Shown one piece after another: positions 16,331 to 24,728 of a DNA stretch of 64,000 nt. The first letter of the stretch is position 1. Every line of letters starts with the position of its first letter. The stretch comes from Bacteroidota bacterium (GTDB taxonomy: Bacteria; Bacteroidota; Bacteroidia; B-17B0; Aurantibacillaceae): contig JAJONO010000001.1 of NCBI GenBank assembly GCA_021323535.1, positions 62,001-126,000 of the forward strand, given 5' to 3'. The position numbers and the translations under genes are program-made. Under the pieces are notes generated by a model, which ran no database searches, was not told the origin of the DNA, and saw only the letters and a list, made by a program, of their open reading frames with translations.

Positions 16331-18112
16331 TTAAACCACCGACTGAAGTAACTGGTTCCGGTATTTTGTAAGGATACTTGATTTGGAAAGAAAGCCTACG
16401 TAATAGCCTTTGTCTGTAACAGGCAGGTTCCACTGGCCGGATTCTTCGAATTTTTTCATAATCACAAAAATATCTTCACTCAGTCGTATCTTTGTTTCCG
16501 GTTTCTCCATCAGTTCCTTCGCTATTACATTATCATACAATTCCTGGTTAAACATTTCCTGTTTAATATTATCGAGTGTGATTATGCCCAGCAGCTTATT
16601 GTTTTTATTCACTACCGGAAAAATATTCCTTCGTGAATCTTTGATCTTTTCTACAATGGAACGTAGTTTTTCATCGGGATAAATCGTATGAAAATCTTTT
16701 TCAATAAGCGATTCAATTTCGATCTGGCCGAGGATGCTGGTATCTTTATCTTCGGAAATTACGGTGCCTCGTTTTTTGAGTTTTCTTACATCGGCGGAAT
16801 CGGGATGAAAATATTTCACGATCACATAACTGATCGAGGAAACGATCATTAATGGAATAATGAGTTCGTAACCCCCGGTTATCTCTGCAATAAGAAAGAT
16901 AGCGGTAAGAGGTGCGTGAAAAACCCCACAGAGCGTTCCTGCCATGGAGACAAGAATAAAATTGGTAACAGGGATATTCTGAAAACCCATTAACTTAAGA
17001 AGAAACGCTATTGTAAAACCAAGATACGCGCCAACAAATAAAGATGGCGCAAAGTTGCCTCCATTACCACCTGAACCAAGTGTTATTCCTACCGCCGCGG
17101 ATTTAATAAGAAACGTAGCACATACAAAAGCCAGAACCGCCCAGCTGTTGGTAATAAAACCGGCGAGCACACTATCTTTATACAAAGAAGGCAAATAGAG
17201 ATCAGCCATATCTTTAATACTTTCATAACCTTCGCCAAACAGCGCGGGAAAAAAGGCATAGAGGGTTGCGAGGGAAACTCCTGCAAGTAAAACCCTTAAC
17301 CAAACCGATTTTATTTTCTTGAATGCTCCGTCAACTTTTTCAAAGAAATTAACGTGGTACAGGGAAACCAATCCGGCAATTAGTCCGATAATAATGTAAT
17401 AGGGTACATTATGATAATCGAAAGGTTGCTTGAGTTTAAAGTACAGGAGAATATTTTCCTGCAGAATAATTTTTGAAATAAGCGCGCCAGAGGCTGAAGC
17501 GATAAGAAGCGGAATAAATGCGGTAATGCTGATATCAACGAGTAACACTTCAAGGGCAAAAAGTATACCGGCAATAGGCGCATTAAAAGCTCCGGCGATA
17601 CCACCCGCGGCTCCGGCGGCAAGAAGCAGGGTTCTTTCCCTGTATGTTAACTTATAACGTTTCGCGTAATTGGATCCTATCGCAGAACCCGTACTAACGA
17701 TAGGCGACTCTAAGCCTGAGGAACCTCCGAAGCCAACCGTAATTCCACTCGTAAAAATATGCGAATACATCTGACTGAACGGAAGAAAACTTCCTTTTTT
17801 AGCAATGGCGAACAGGATACTGTCTGCACCCTTATTTAAATTTCCTTTGAAAAAACGTTGTGTAATAAAAACAGTAAGCGCGATCCCGAGTAACGGCAGT
17901 AAAAGATAAAGATATTTTATGTCAAAGCGAAGAAGTTGTTCTTCCATCAAGTAATGGCGAATGGAGTGAACAAATAATTTAAGGATCACAGCGGCGAGTC
18001 CGGCGCTTACACCAACGAGAATACTCGAAAAGATAAGGAACTGTTTTTCGTTCAGCTTATCATGAATCCAGTCGATTCCCTTTTCGGCATAATTTAGTTT
18101 ACGGAGATTCAT
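16331..18112 (-). CDS. ClC-family chloride channel/transporter with CBS domains
   Basis: 593 residues: about ten membrane helices (30-430) then a cytoplasmic CBS pair (about 455-580; ...FPVVNKNNKLLGIITL..., ...LPVTDKGYYVGFLS...). Selectivity-filter segments are present: GSSGLESPIVSTGSA keeps the gating Glu of the usual GREGP motif but reads GLESP, and GSGGNGGNFAPSLFVGA is the GxFxP region. The CBS domains presumably sense adenine nucleotides. Whether it is a channel or a Cl/H antiporter cannot be told here. It stands alone on the minus strand. Confidence 0.92.
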   Translation of the reverse strand: MNLRKLNYAEKGIDWIHDKLNEKQFLIFSSILVGVSAGLAAVILKLFVHSIRHYLMEEQLLRFDIKYLYLLLPLLGIALTVFITQRFFKGNLNKGADSILFAIAKKGSFLPFSQMYSHIFTSGITVGFGGSSGLESPIVSTGSAIGSNYAKRYKLTYRERTLLLAAGAAGGIAGAFNAPIAGILFALEVLLVDISITAFIPLLIASASGALISKIILQENILLYFKLKQPFDYHNVPYYIIIGLIAGLVSLYHVNFFEKVDGAFKKIKSVWLRVLLAGVSLATLYAFFPALFGEGYESIKDMADLYLPSLYKDSVLAGFITNSWAVLAFVCATFLIKSAAVGITLGSGGNGGNFAPSLFVGAYLGFTIAFLLKLMGFQNIPVTNFILVSMAGTLCGVFHAPLTAIFLIAEITGGYELIIPLMIVSSISYVIVKYFHPDSADVRKLKKRGTVISEDKDTSILGQIEIESLIEKDFHTIYPDEKLRSIVEKIKDSRRNIFPVVNKNNKLLGIITLDNIKQEMFNQELYDNVIAKELMEKPETKIRLSEDIFVIMKKFEESGQWNLPVTDKGYYVGFLSKSSILTKYRNQLLQSVV

Positions 18113-18203
18113 TATGAATAATAGTTCAAATTAGATTAAAGGGGGAATTGTAAAGTTAGCTTATTTGCTGAAATATTAACACCCTTATCTTTAGAAAAAA
18201 GAA

Positions 18204-18233
18204 AGCCCCTTCTGATCACTACCAGAAAGGGCT
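18204..18233 (-). terminator. intrinsic terminator of the 172-residue protein
   Basis: Read on the minus strand, AGCCCTTTCTG pairs with CAGAAGGGGCT (one mismatch) around an 8-nt loop and is followed by TTTCTTTTTT. It lies 29 nt after the stop of the gene at 18262-18780. Confidence 0.8.
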
Positions 18234-18261
18234 GTTCAGGGGACCTGGACATGAAAAAAAA

Positions 18262-18780
18262 CTATTTCAGAAACTTTTCGCCAAGATAGAGCTGGCGTTT
18301 AATGTTGGATGTATATTCTTCAGAATAGTAAAAACAACCCATCTGTTGGTTAAAAGAGATAAGGGCAATCGGAAAATCAAGAGCATCCTGGTCGAGATTT
18401 TTCGAAAAAGCAGTTTCTATTAATTCCGTGTCGAACTGAAAACGGAAGAACGCTTTTGCAAATTGCGGAAGAGAAGTATCAATACTGATAATACGGCTCA
18501 CATATCCTTTTTTTGTAATACGAATACCGTAAACCGTATTCTTTTTAAGATTGAATTTAAATTCATTTTTATCTTTTAGGGTCAATGAATCAACGATTTC
18601 TCCGTTATAAACCAGTTCTACTTTATATTCCCGGTCTTCTACGGCTTTTACTTTCAGTAATCTTCCGCTGATCTCGAGGCATAAAGAATCGCTACTTCTT
18701 TTTGGATTGTTTGCTTTGGCAGGGTTGCTTAAGAGGCTTAAACAAAGAACTGCGATAAGGGTTAAAATTTTATTTTTCAT
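18262..18780 (-). CDS. hypothetical secreted protein
   Basis: 172 residues with a signal peptide (MKNKILTLIAVLCLSLLSNPAKA) and a beta-rich mature region resembling carboxypeptidase-regulatory or Ig-like folds (KVELVYNGEIVDSL, FKFNLKKNTVYGIRITKKGYVSR). The C-terminal part contains the only cysteine after the N-terminal region. This type of exported protein occurs widely in Bacteroidota without known function. Upstream at 76 bp lies one of five copies of the ATGTAAG motif. A strong terminator follows. Confidence 0.65.
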   Translation of the reverse strand: MKNKILTLIAVLCLSLLSNPAKANNPKRSSDSLCLEISGRLLKVKAVEDREYKVELVYNGEIVDSLTLKDKNEFKFNLKKNTVYGIRITKKGYVSRIISIDTSLPQFAKAFFRFQFDTELIETAFSKNLDQDALDFPIALISFNQQMGCFYYSEEYTSNIKRQLYLGEKFLK

Positions 18781-18855
18781 GGTTGTTTGTTTTATAATGT
18801 AAAATTAGTTCAGGTTGCTTGCAGTTTATAGTTGAATTCCCGGTTAACCAAACAG

Positions 18856-18874
18856 ATGTAAGATTTTTCGTGAA
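18856..18874 (-). promoter_or_regulatory. ATGTAAG motif, copy A
   Basis: ATGTAAGATTTTTCGTGAA on the plus strand, 76 bp upstream of the minus-strand start at 18780. One of five similar sites in this window (also 19721, 20557, 24669, 49974). Function unknown; the spacing suggests an activator or alternative-promoter element. Confidence 0.5.
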
Positions 18875-18900
18875 TCCGTTATTTAATAGTTATTGTTATT

Positions 18901-19602
18901 TTAAAGAGGACAAATATGAATACCGGTTCCAAGTACCAATGATGGGGAAACACGCTCGTGATACATACCGTTTATGTAGTTAACATGATAGTAAGCCGCG
19001 CCAGCTACATAGCTTTTCCAACTGATACGTTTTGTTAATTTCACGTATAACTCAAACCCAACTCCGATTTCAATAGTAGAAAGACGCACTTTGTTCCAAT
19101 CACGTGCAGACTGATTTTCTTTCATTTCCACCATACTGTGTTCCACCTGTTCTTCGGTTTTTTGCGCCGCATAACTTAACGATGTTTCGTGCACGTATTG
19201 AGTAAAACCAAAACAGTTGAGCTGAAGAAGTTGTCTGTCGGGTGTTTTTGCATAATCTCCTGCAATGTTTCCTAACTCTTCTTCTTCCTCATCATAATCG
19301 ATCTTATGTTTTTTTGTTCCTGAGAGATTATAAGAGTAAGATAGTTTACCTCCGCTTAGTTCCATTGAACGTTTTTGAAAGATGGGGCCGCCGCTGAAAG
19401 ATTTTCTTCCTTTAGTGACATTGAGGTACGGTGAATAAAATGCTCCGTGCCAGTTACCCGAAGAAAAGGTTTCTAAACCTCCTCCAAAATAAACAGGAGT
19501 TTTTCTCTTGTATGTTTGTGAGTAAGCCTGTCCAAGGGCTAACATCATCAGTAGTATTACAGCTACTGTTCTGATTGTGATTGTTTGTTTGTTTGTTTTC
19601 AT
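18901..19602 (-). CDS. hypothetical outer-membrane/secreted protein
   Basis: 233 residues. After a long signal peptide (ends GQAYSQ) the sequence has alternating aromatic and polar segments (VYFGGGLETFSSGNW, FYSPYLNVTKG, SWKSYVAGAAYYHVNY) and ends in a hydrophobic residue, as in small outer-membrane beta barrels. An acidic loop (DYDEEEEEL) sits in the middle. No family recognised. A copy of the ATGTAAG motif lies 119 bp upstream of the ATG. Confidence 0.6.
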   Translation of the reverse strand: MKTNKQTITIRTVAVILLMMLALGQAYSQTYKRKTPVYFGGGLETFSSGNWHGAFYSPYLNVTKGRKSFSGGPIFQKRSMELSGGKLSYSYNLSGTKKHKIDYDEEEEELGNIAGDYAKTPDRQLLQLNCFGFTQYVHETSLSYAAQKTEEQVEHSMVEMKENQSARDWNKVRLSTIEIGVGFELYVKLTKRISWKSYVAGAAYYHVNYINGMYHERVSPSLVLGTGIHICPL

Positions 19603-19720
19603 GTCCTTTGTTTTTTTATTTTATATTTTTTTTCGTGTTTTATTATTTGGTCCGTTTATGACATCAAAGTAACAGCAACTAAAAGCGGATATCATCTTGA
19701 ATGAAGGCGTGTTATTTCAT

Positions 19721-19740
19721 ATGTAAGTTTTTTATGAAAA
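19721..19740 (-). promoter_or_regulatory. ATGTAAG motif, copy E
   Basis: ATGTAAGTTTTTTATGAAAA on the plus strand, 119 bp upstream of the minus-strand start at 19602. It matches the consensus closely but is further from its gene than the other four copies. Confidence 0.45.
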
Positions 19741-19795
19741 TGGTAAAATATTGATTCTGCCCCCTGGGAGCTATTGAGGCGCCAGAAGCCAGGTT

Positions 19796-20078
19796 TGACG
19801 CGGATTGTTCGAATTACGCTGATCTATTCAGAAAAGAAGTTCCGAATGCTATTTAGTAAAATGATCAGCATCAATTCGTGAATTTAGGGTCTTATTACTT
19901 TAAAACTGAACAAGAGTTTAACGCTAATGGGCGTGAATTTCGCCAATCTATTCCCGAAAGAAGTTCCGAATGCTGTTAATACACGATTAGGGTCAATTCG
20001 TGAAATCAGCGTCTTATTTACTTTAAGGTTTTACACGAATTGCGCGGATTACGCTAATCAATTCCTGATAAAGGATAA
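19796..20078. repeat. degenerate direct repeat, period about 123 bp
   Basis: The 596-bp gap between genes holds two diverged copies of a roughly 123-bp unit (about 19811-19934 and 19935-20040) plus a partial third (to about 20078). Shared landmarks are GAAGTTCCGAATGCT (19836 and 19960) and TCAATTCGTG (19871 and 19993). The units contain AATTCGTG / CACGAATT and GCGGATTACGC words typical of intergenic repeats in Bacteroidota. No coding frame or promoter is visible. Confidence 0.6.
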
Positions 20079-20198
20079 CAACTAAAAAGGTTTTAATAAA
20101 AAAAACGCGATCATGTGAATCGCGCTTTTGTGTGTGTTCCTGAAGAATGGGGTTTCCAGGAATTTTGCAGCTTTATGGGCCGCTTTGTGGGGAACCGT

Positions 20199-20483
20199 TT
20201 AGTACGAAAACTTTGATGCAAGTACTTCCTTTACTTCAAGGTAACTATCTATTTTATATCCTCTTCTGAAAGGAAGAATTTCAATTGTTTTATTATCACG
20301 AAGTGTTTCTTCTACAAAGAAGCCGTTCACATAGTATAAACGGGTTAACTGATCATTCTCTCTCTCTTCATCAATTACAATCCCTTTTTCTCTCAACAAC
20401 TGAACCTGTTCTGCTTCATTCATTTTTGAAAATTCTAAAAAAGAACTCAGGTTTAATTCAGGTAATATTTGTCTCATTTTCAT
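20199..20483 (-). CDS. small conserved-looking hypothetical protein
   Basis: 94 residues, acidic, no signal peptide or membrane segment. It has the look of a small soluble alpha/beta protein (FLEFSKMNEAEQVQLLREKG then YYVNGFFVEETLRDNKTIEILPF). Function unknown. It starts MKMRQ; either Met could be used. A copy of the ATGTAAG motif (20557-20572) is 74 bp upstream. The neighbouring kinase gene ends 98 bp further upstream on the same strand. Confidence 0.6.
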   Translation of the reverse strand: MKMRQILPELNLSSFLEFSKMNEAEQVQLLREKGIVIDEERENDQLTRLYYVNGFFVEETLRDNKTIEILPFRRGYKIDSYLEVKEVLASKFSY

Positions 20484-20556
20484 CTTCTGTGTTTATGGTA
20501 CAAATTTCTTCACTTTAAGAGACCATTTCAATCTGTAAGTCTTAAACCATTTACAT

Positions 20557-20572
20557 GTGTAAGTTTTTGTGT
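20557..20572 (-). promoter_or_regulatory. ATGTAAG motif, copy D
   Basis: GTGTAAGTTTTTGTG on the plus strand, 74 bp upstream of the minus-strand start at 20483. It is the least complete copy at its 3' half, where GTG is followed by T instead of AAA. Confidence 0.4.
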
Positions 20573-20581
20573 GTTTTTGTA

Positions 20582-23446
20582 TCATACCTCAAACTCCAGT
20601 AAGAATTCGGTCCCTTTGTTTACTTCGCTCTTTACATCAATTTTTCCACCCAGTATTTCCACCTGTGTTTTCACCATGTAAAGTCCCATTCCTTTGCCTT
20701 CAATATGGTTATGGAACTTTTTATACAGGCCAAAAATCTTATTTCCGTTCGCTTCCATATCAATACCCAGACCATTATCTCTGAACGATAATTGTATCTT
20801 ATTGTTAGTACGTGTGCTATTTATTTCAATCACCGGTTTCTGGTTGGGGTTACGGTATTTAATACTATTGGAAATAAGATTATAGAAAATACTATTAAGG
20901 TAACTCTTAATAGCGAAGAGTTCGTTGGCGTGCATAAAATTAGTCTTAATAGTTATTTGTTCTTTTTCAATTATTGTATTAATACTTGTTTTTATGTCGC
21001 GTATTAGACCTGAAAAGCTTACTGCTTCTTTTTTCTCGTTGATCTCTCTTCTTACCTGCAGGATATAATTGAGGTCGATGATCACGTCGTCGAGTTTTTT
21101 TACAGAAAGTGCGAGTCCTTCCATACATTTTTTAAAATCATTTCCATTCATACTTGGAGAATTAAGAATGATATTCGATAAGCCAGTTATATTGGCAACC
21201 GGCGAACGGAGATTATGAGAAATGATGTATGCGAACTGTTCGAGTGTTTTGTTCCTTTGAATCAGATCAGATGTGATCTTTTCTTTTTCAAGTTCTTCAT
21301 ATTTACGACTGGTAATATCTTCGGCCGCGATGATGAGCCCTAGGATATTCTTAAGTTCATCATAAACTGGAAATGCATTAATACTGTACCAGTTCACAGT
21401 TCCGTCTTTCTGCGTAAAATCCTGTTCGTAGGTTATTTTACTACCTCGTAATACAAGCTCATAACGGTTCCTTGATACGGCGTTCCTGTCTTTCGGAAGA
21501 AGCGAAATAAAATTACTTCCCTCTGCTAATTCTTTATGGAGCTCTTTTCTGAAAGTAATAGCGGCTTTTTGATTGTGAGATACCACTCTGAATTTTTTAT
21601 CAAGAAGCACGTAAGAAATATCGGCGTTATCAAAAATGGTACGCAGGTTGGCTTCTGATTTACGAAGCATGTTCTCGGAGATTTTTCTTTCGGTAATATT
21701 TGTGGCGGCAACGCTCACTCCCATTATTCTTCCCTCAATATTCATAATAGGGTTTATTCTCACATGCAGCCATTTTGCCAGTCCGAATTCGTTATCGTAT
21801 CTTATTTCGTAGTTCAGTGTTTTAGCTTCTGTAAGTACTTTACGAATGGCCTGTTTTACTTCTGTTTTACGGTGATTCGCCAACAGATCCACATAATTTT
21901 TTCCTTCCGCGATCGGTTCTTTAAGATCGCTTTGGGCAAGCATGACCGCGCTGCTGTTGAATGAAAGTATTTTAGCATTTTCATCGAGCAACACATAGGC
22001 AGTATCTGTATTTTCGAGAATATTCCTGAGATTGGCTTCGGATTTCTGATAGATCTCTTCGGCCTTTTTACGGTTGGTTATATCACTCATAGCCCCTACC
22101 ATACGTATCGGAACCCTGTTTTCATTATAAACAATGTAACCACGATCATACACATGCGCAATGTTGCCATCGGCCTTTATATACCTGTATTCTTCTTGCC
22201 AGAAACCTGCCTCAGGTTCGTTTATTTGTTTAATAACCCCTTCCGTAACCCGTTTTACATCTTCGGGATGAATACGGCTGATCCAGGAATTAATATTAAC
22301 TTCTTCTTCGGAGGTTTTATAGCCGAATAAAGTTTCATACCCTTCGCTCCAGTACAATTCGCTGTTAACAAGGTTCCAGTCCCAAACAGCATCATGTGTT
22401 GCGCGCATAGCCAGCTCATAGCGTTCGTTACTTAATTTCAATTTCTTCTCCGCTACAAGACGTTCGGTAACATCATTGGCCAGTATTAAATGCGCGGGCA
22501 TTCCTTCAAAATCAATATGGTCAAGGCTTATTTCCACATTAATAACAGTTCCGTCTTTTTTAACGTGTTCCCAGATGCCCCTGTTGCTTTGTGTTTCTGT
22601 TTTACTTCTGCTGTAATCCAGGAAACGTTGCCTTTCCGCATCCGGTCTTATATCCAGAGCCGACATGGAAAGAAATTCAGCGCGGGAATAACCATAATGA
22701 CTTATCGCCGCAGTGTTTACATCAAGAAACTTATAAGTATCTGCATCAATGAGCCACATTGGCATTGGATTACTCTGAAAAAGACTGCGGTACTTTTTTT
22801 CGTTAGAAACCAGTAATGTTTCATTTTGTTTTATTTTTTGTTCCGTAATTATTCTCTCTGTAATATCATTTGTAATGCCGTCTATCCTTTCCAGTTTTCC
22901 ATTTGCATTAACAGTAGGTATGATCTTATTTTCGATCCATCTTATTCCATTATCCTTATGAATGATCCTGTAACGATTCAACACACGTTTTCCCAGTCGC
23001 AGGGATTCAAGCTGCAATTCCGCTATTACCTGGTCCTCGGGATGAATTACTTTTTTCCACAGACTTTTATCCGCAAAGAATTCAAAGGGTTCGTAGCCAT
23101 ATATTTTTTTACATCCGGCAGACATCTGGATCAGGTTGGAGCTAACCATATCCACTGAAAAAAGATGTTCATCCAGGTTCTCAAAAAGAATATTGAGTTC
23201 TTTATTAACAGCTTTGATCTTTTTTTCTGTTTTCTCACGTTCAAGAATATCTTTCTTTAACTGTTGGTTAAGCTCTATGAGTTCTTTTGAACTAAGATCG
23301 ATCGATCTTTCAAGAAGTTTGTTCTCCCTTTCGTGATGATCGTAAGACTCGCTGATAACATTTAAGAGCGCTTTAAAATCAGGGGGAATATTGGCAGGGT
23401 CCTTAATGTGCTTTTGAATCTGCCGTTGAAGCAATTTATTGATCAT
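20582..23446 (-). CDS. multi-PAS sensor histidine kinase
   Basis: 954 residues from the ATG at 23446, which is 2 nt past the stop of the FIST gene; a longer in-frame start would overlap that gene. There is an N-terminal coiled coil (about 30-75), then five PAS domains (about 80-200, 215-330, 340-465, 475-600, 605-715) with PAC-like ends such as DITERII and DITNRKKAEE. The HisKA domain has ISHNLRSPVANI (His near 743), and the HATPase domain has NSIKYRN, FRDNGLGID and GKGMGLYMVK. No membrane segment, so it is a soluble sensor, probably fed by the FIST protein encoded just upstream. No receiver is attached. Confidence 0.93.
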   Translation of the reverse strand: MINKLLQRQIQKHIKDPANIPPDFKALLNVISESYDHHERENKLLERSIDLSSKELIELNQQLKKDILEREKTEKKIKAVNKELNILFENLDEHLFSVDMVSSNLIQMSAGCKKIYGYEPFEFFADKSLWKKVIHPEDQVIAELQLESLRLGKRVLNRYRIIHKDNGIRWIENKIIPTVNANGKLERIDGITNDITERIITEQKIKQNETLLVSNEKKYRSLFQSNPMPMWLIDADTYKFLDVNTAAISHYGYSRAEFLSMSALDIRPDAERQRFLDYSRSKTETQSNRGIWEHVKKDGTVINVEISLDHIDFEGMPAHLILANDVTERLVAEKKLKLSNERYELAMRATHDAVWDWNLVNSELYWSEGYETLFGYKTSEEEVNINSWISRIHPEDVKRVTEGVIKQINEPEAGFWQEEYRYIKADGNIAHVYDRGYIVYNENRVPIRMVGAMSDITNRKKAEEIYQKSEANLRNILENTDTAYVLLDENAKILSFNSSAVMLAQSDLKEPIAEGKNYVDLLANHRKTEVKQAIRKVLTEAKTLNYEIRYDNEFGLAKWLHVRINPIMNIEGRIMGVSVAATNITERKISENMLRKSEANLRTIFDNADISYVLLDKKFRVVSHNQKAAITFRKELHKELAEGSNFISLLPKDRNAVSRNRYELVLRGSKITYEQDFTQKDGTVNWYSINAFPVYDELKNILGLIIAAEDITSRKYEELEKEKITSDLIQRNKTLEQFAYIISHNLRSPVANITGLSNIILNSPSMNGNDFKKCMEGLALSVKKLDDVIIDLNYILQVRREINEKKEAVSFSGLIRDIKTSINTIIEKEQITIKTNFMHANELFAIKSYLNSIFYNLISNSIKYRNPNQKPVIEINSTRTNNKIQLSFRDNGLGIDMEANGNKIFGLYKKFHNHIEGKGMGLYMVKTQVEILGGKIDVKSEVNKGTEFLLEFEV

Positions 23447-23448
23447 AA

Positions 23449-24585
23449 CTATAATTCTGAAAATGTGGTAATGGTCATTGTCTGATTGTGAAGCTCGCAT
23501 TTTGCAAAATTGAGCGTTGGGGCAATTTCACCATACGAGTAAAAACCGGTGATCGCTGTATTATTTCCATACGCCATTCTTATCGCTTCTACTTCTTCTT
23601 CCACGCGCTGGTTGAGTACCAGCTTTCTACCAACACAACTTATAAGCACAGCCAGTTCGGGTTTTTGCGACGACAGGAACAGGGAATTCTGCGCGGCGGT
23701 AAAGGCGCCTTCTATCAGTTTATCTGCGCTTGCCTGCATAAACCGGGTACTTACGCCCTGCGGCATATTTCCTGCAAAGGTGAGGCTCTTTTCGCTCTCA
23801 TTTATTCCAAGAAGAGTTCTTACCGCAGTACTTCCCCATGTATTAAGTTTTATACTCATAGGGAACAATAGTCCTGAACCAGGTAATTCATTGGCATAAT
23901 CGCCGAGATACATTTTATAAACATCGAGAGCTGGTTTATTGTCAAGTTCGTAAAGAACGTTTCCTTTTGAACGAGTAATTATGCGCTCAGGGCCAAAGGG
24001 TGTCCAGCCTCCCATGCTTCCATATGAAATATTGATATCTCCGTAAAAACCGGTCACAACAATTTTTCCTTCAGAAGGAAGATCATTTAAACCAACCAGT
24101 GTTTTGTGAAAACGCGATCCGTCGCCGGCCATTCCGCCTGTAATCACCACCCCTTCCGGAAAATGCTCGCGGAGACCCTGAACCAGTTCGCTACCATTTA
24201 CTTTCTGTCCGTCGGAAAGCACGAACACATATTTTAATCCTTTTGGATCGAAAGAAGATGCAAGTAATTTTCCCGCTGAAAAACTATTTTCAAGTTGATC
24301 TATATCTGCATGGGCCGTTTTTATTTTTGTTTTATCGAAACGAATGGCTGTAAGTGAAATACTGTCGTCGTTCACTTCGGTGCCAATAATTTCGCCCGAT
24401 GTTGAACTGGCTATAATCTGCGCGTTCGGAAAATCACTTCTGATTTGTTCATGTAAACCTATTTCCCCTAGCATGGATGTTGAACCAAAAACAAGAACCA
24501 GTTCAAATTCCGAAGGGTGGAGACTGCTGCTTTTTAAAATTTCCCATCCTTTAGGACCGGAATATTTTTTTTGTAGAATGTTCAT
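23449..24585 (-). CDS. FIST domain sensory protein
   Basis: 378 residues with FIST_N (about 30-210: ELVLVFGSTSMLGEIGLHEQI, IIASSTSGEIIG, VITGGMAGDG) and FIST_C (about 225-360: YKMYLGD, VLISCVGRKLVL, ITGFYSYGEIAP). FIST modules are predicted to bind small ligands, perhaps amino acids, and are found beside or fused to signalling proteins. The kinase gene begins 2 nt after its stop, so the two probably form one sensing unit. No signal peptide. An ATGTAAG motif lies 84 bp upstream. Confidence 0.92.
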   Translation of the reverse strand: MNILQKKYSGPKGWEILKSSSLHPSEFELVLVFGSTSMLGEIGLHEQIRSDFPNAQIIASSTSGEIIGTEVNDDSISLTAIRFDKTKIKTAHADIDQLENSFSAGKLLASSFDPKGLKYVFVLSDGQKVNGSELVQGLREHFPEGVVITGGMAGDGSRFHKTLVGLNDLPSEGKIVVTGFYGDINISYGSMGGWTPFGPERIITRSKGNVLYELDNKPALDVYKMYLGDYANELPGSGLLFPMSIKLNTWGSTAVRTLLGINESEKSLTFAGNMPQGVSTRFMQASADKLIEGAFTAAQNSLFLSSQKPELAVLISCVGRKLVLNQRVEEEVEAIRMAYGNNTAITGFYSYGEIAPTLNFAKCELHNQTMTITTFSEL

Positions 24586-24668
24586 GTTGTTTAAATAAAT
24601 TATTACTTAGTGTAAAATTATCTAAACGTAGGGCGGATTTAAATCATACTATGACCTAAACCTTTAGC

Positions 24669-24687
24669 ATGTAAGATTTTGGTGAAA
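24669..24687 (-). promoter_or_regulatory. ATGTAAG motif, copy B
   Basis: ATGTAAGATTTTGGTGAAA on the plus strand, 84 bp upstream of the FIST gene start at 24585. Confidence 0.5.
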
Positions 24688-24728
24688 TTTGTAAAGCTTT
24701 TAAAAATACATAGGCCTTAAAATCAGTC

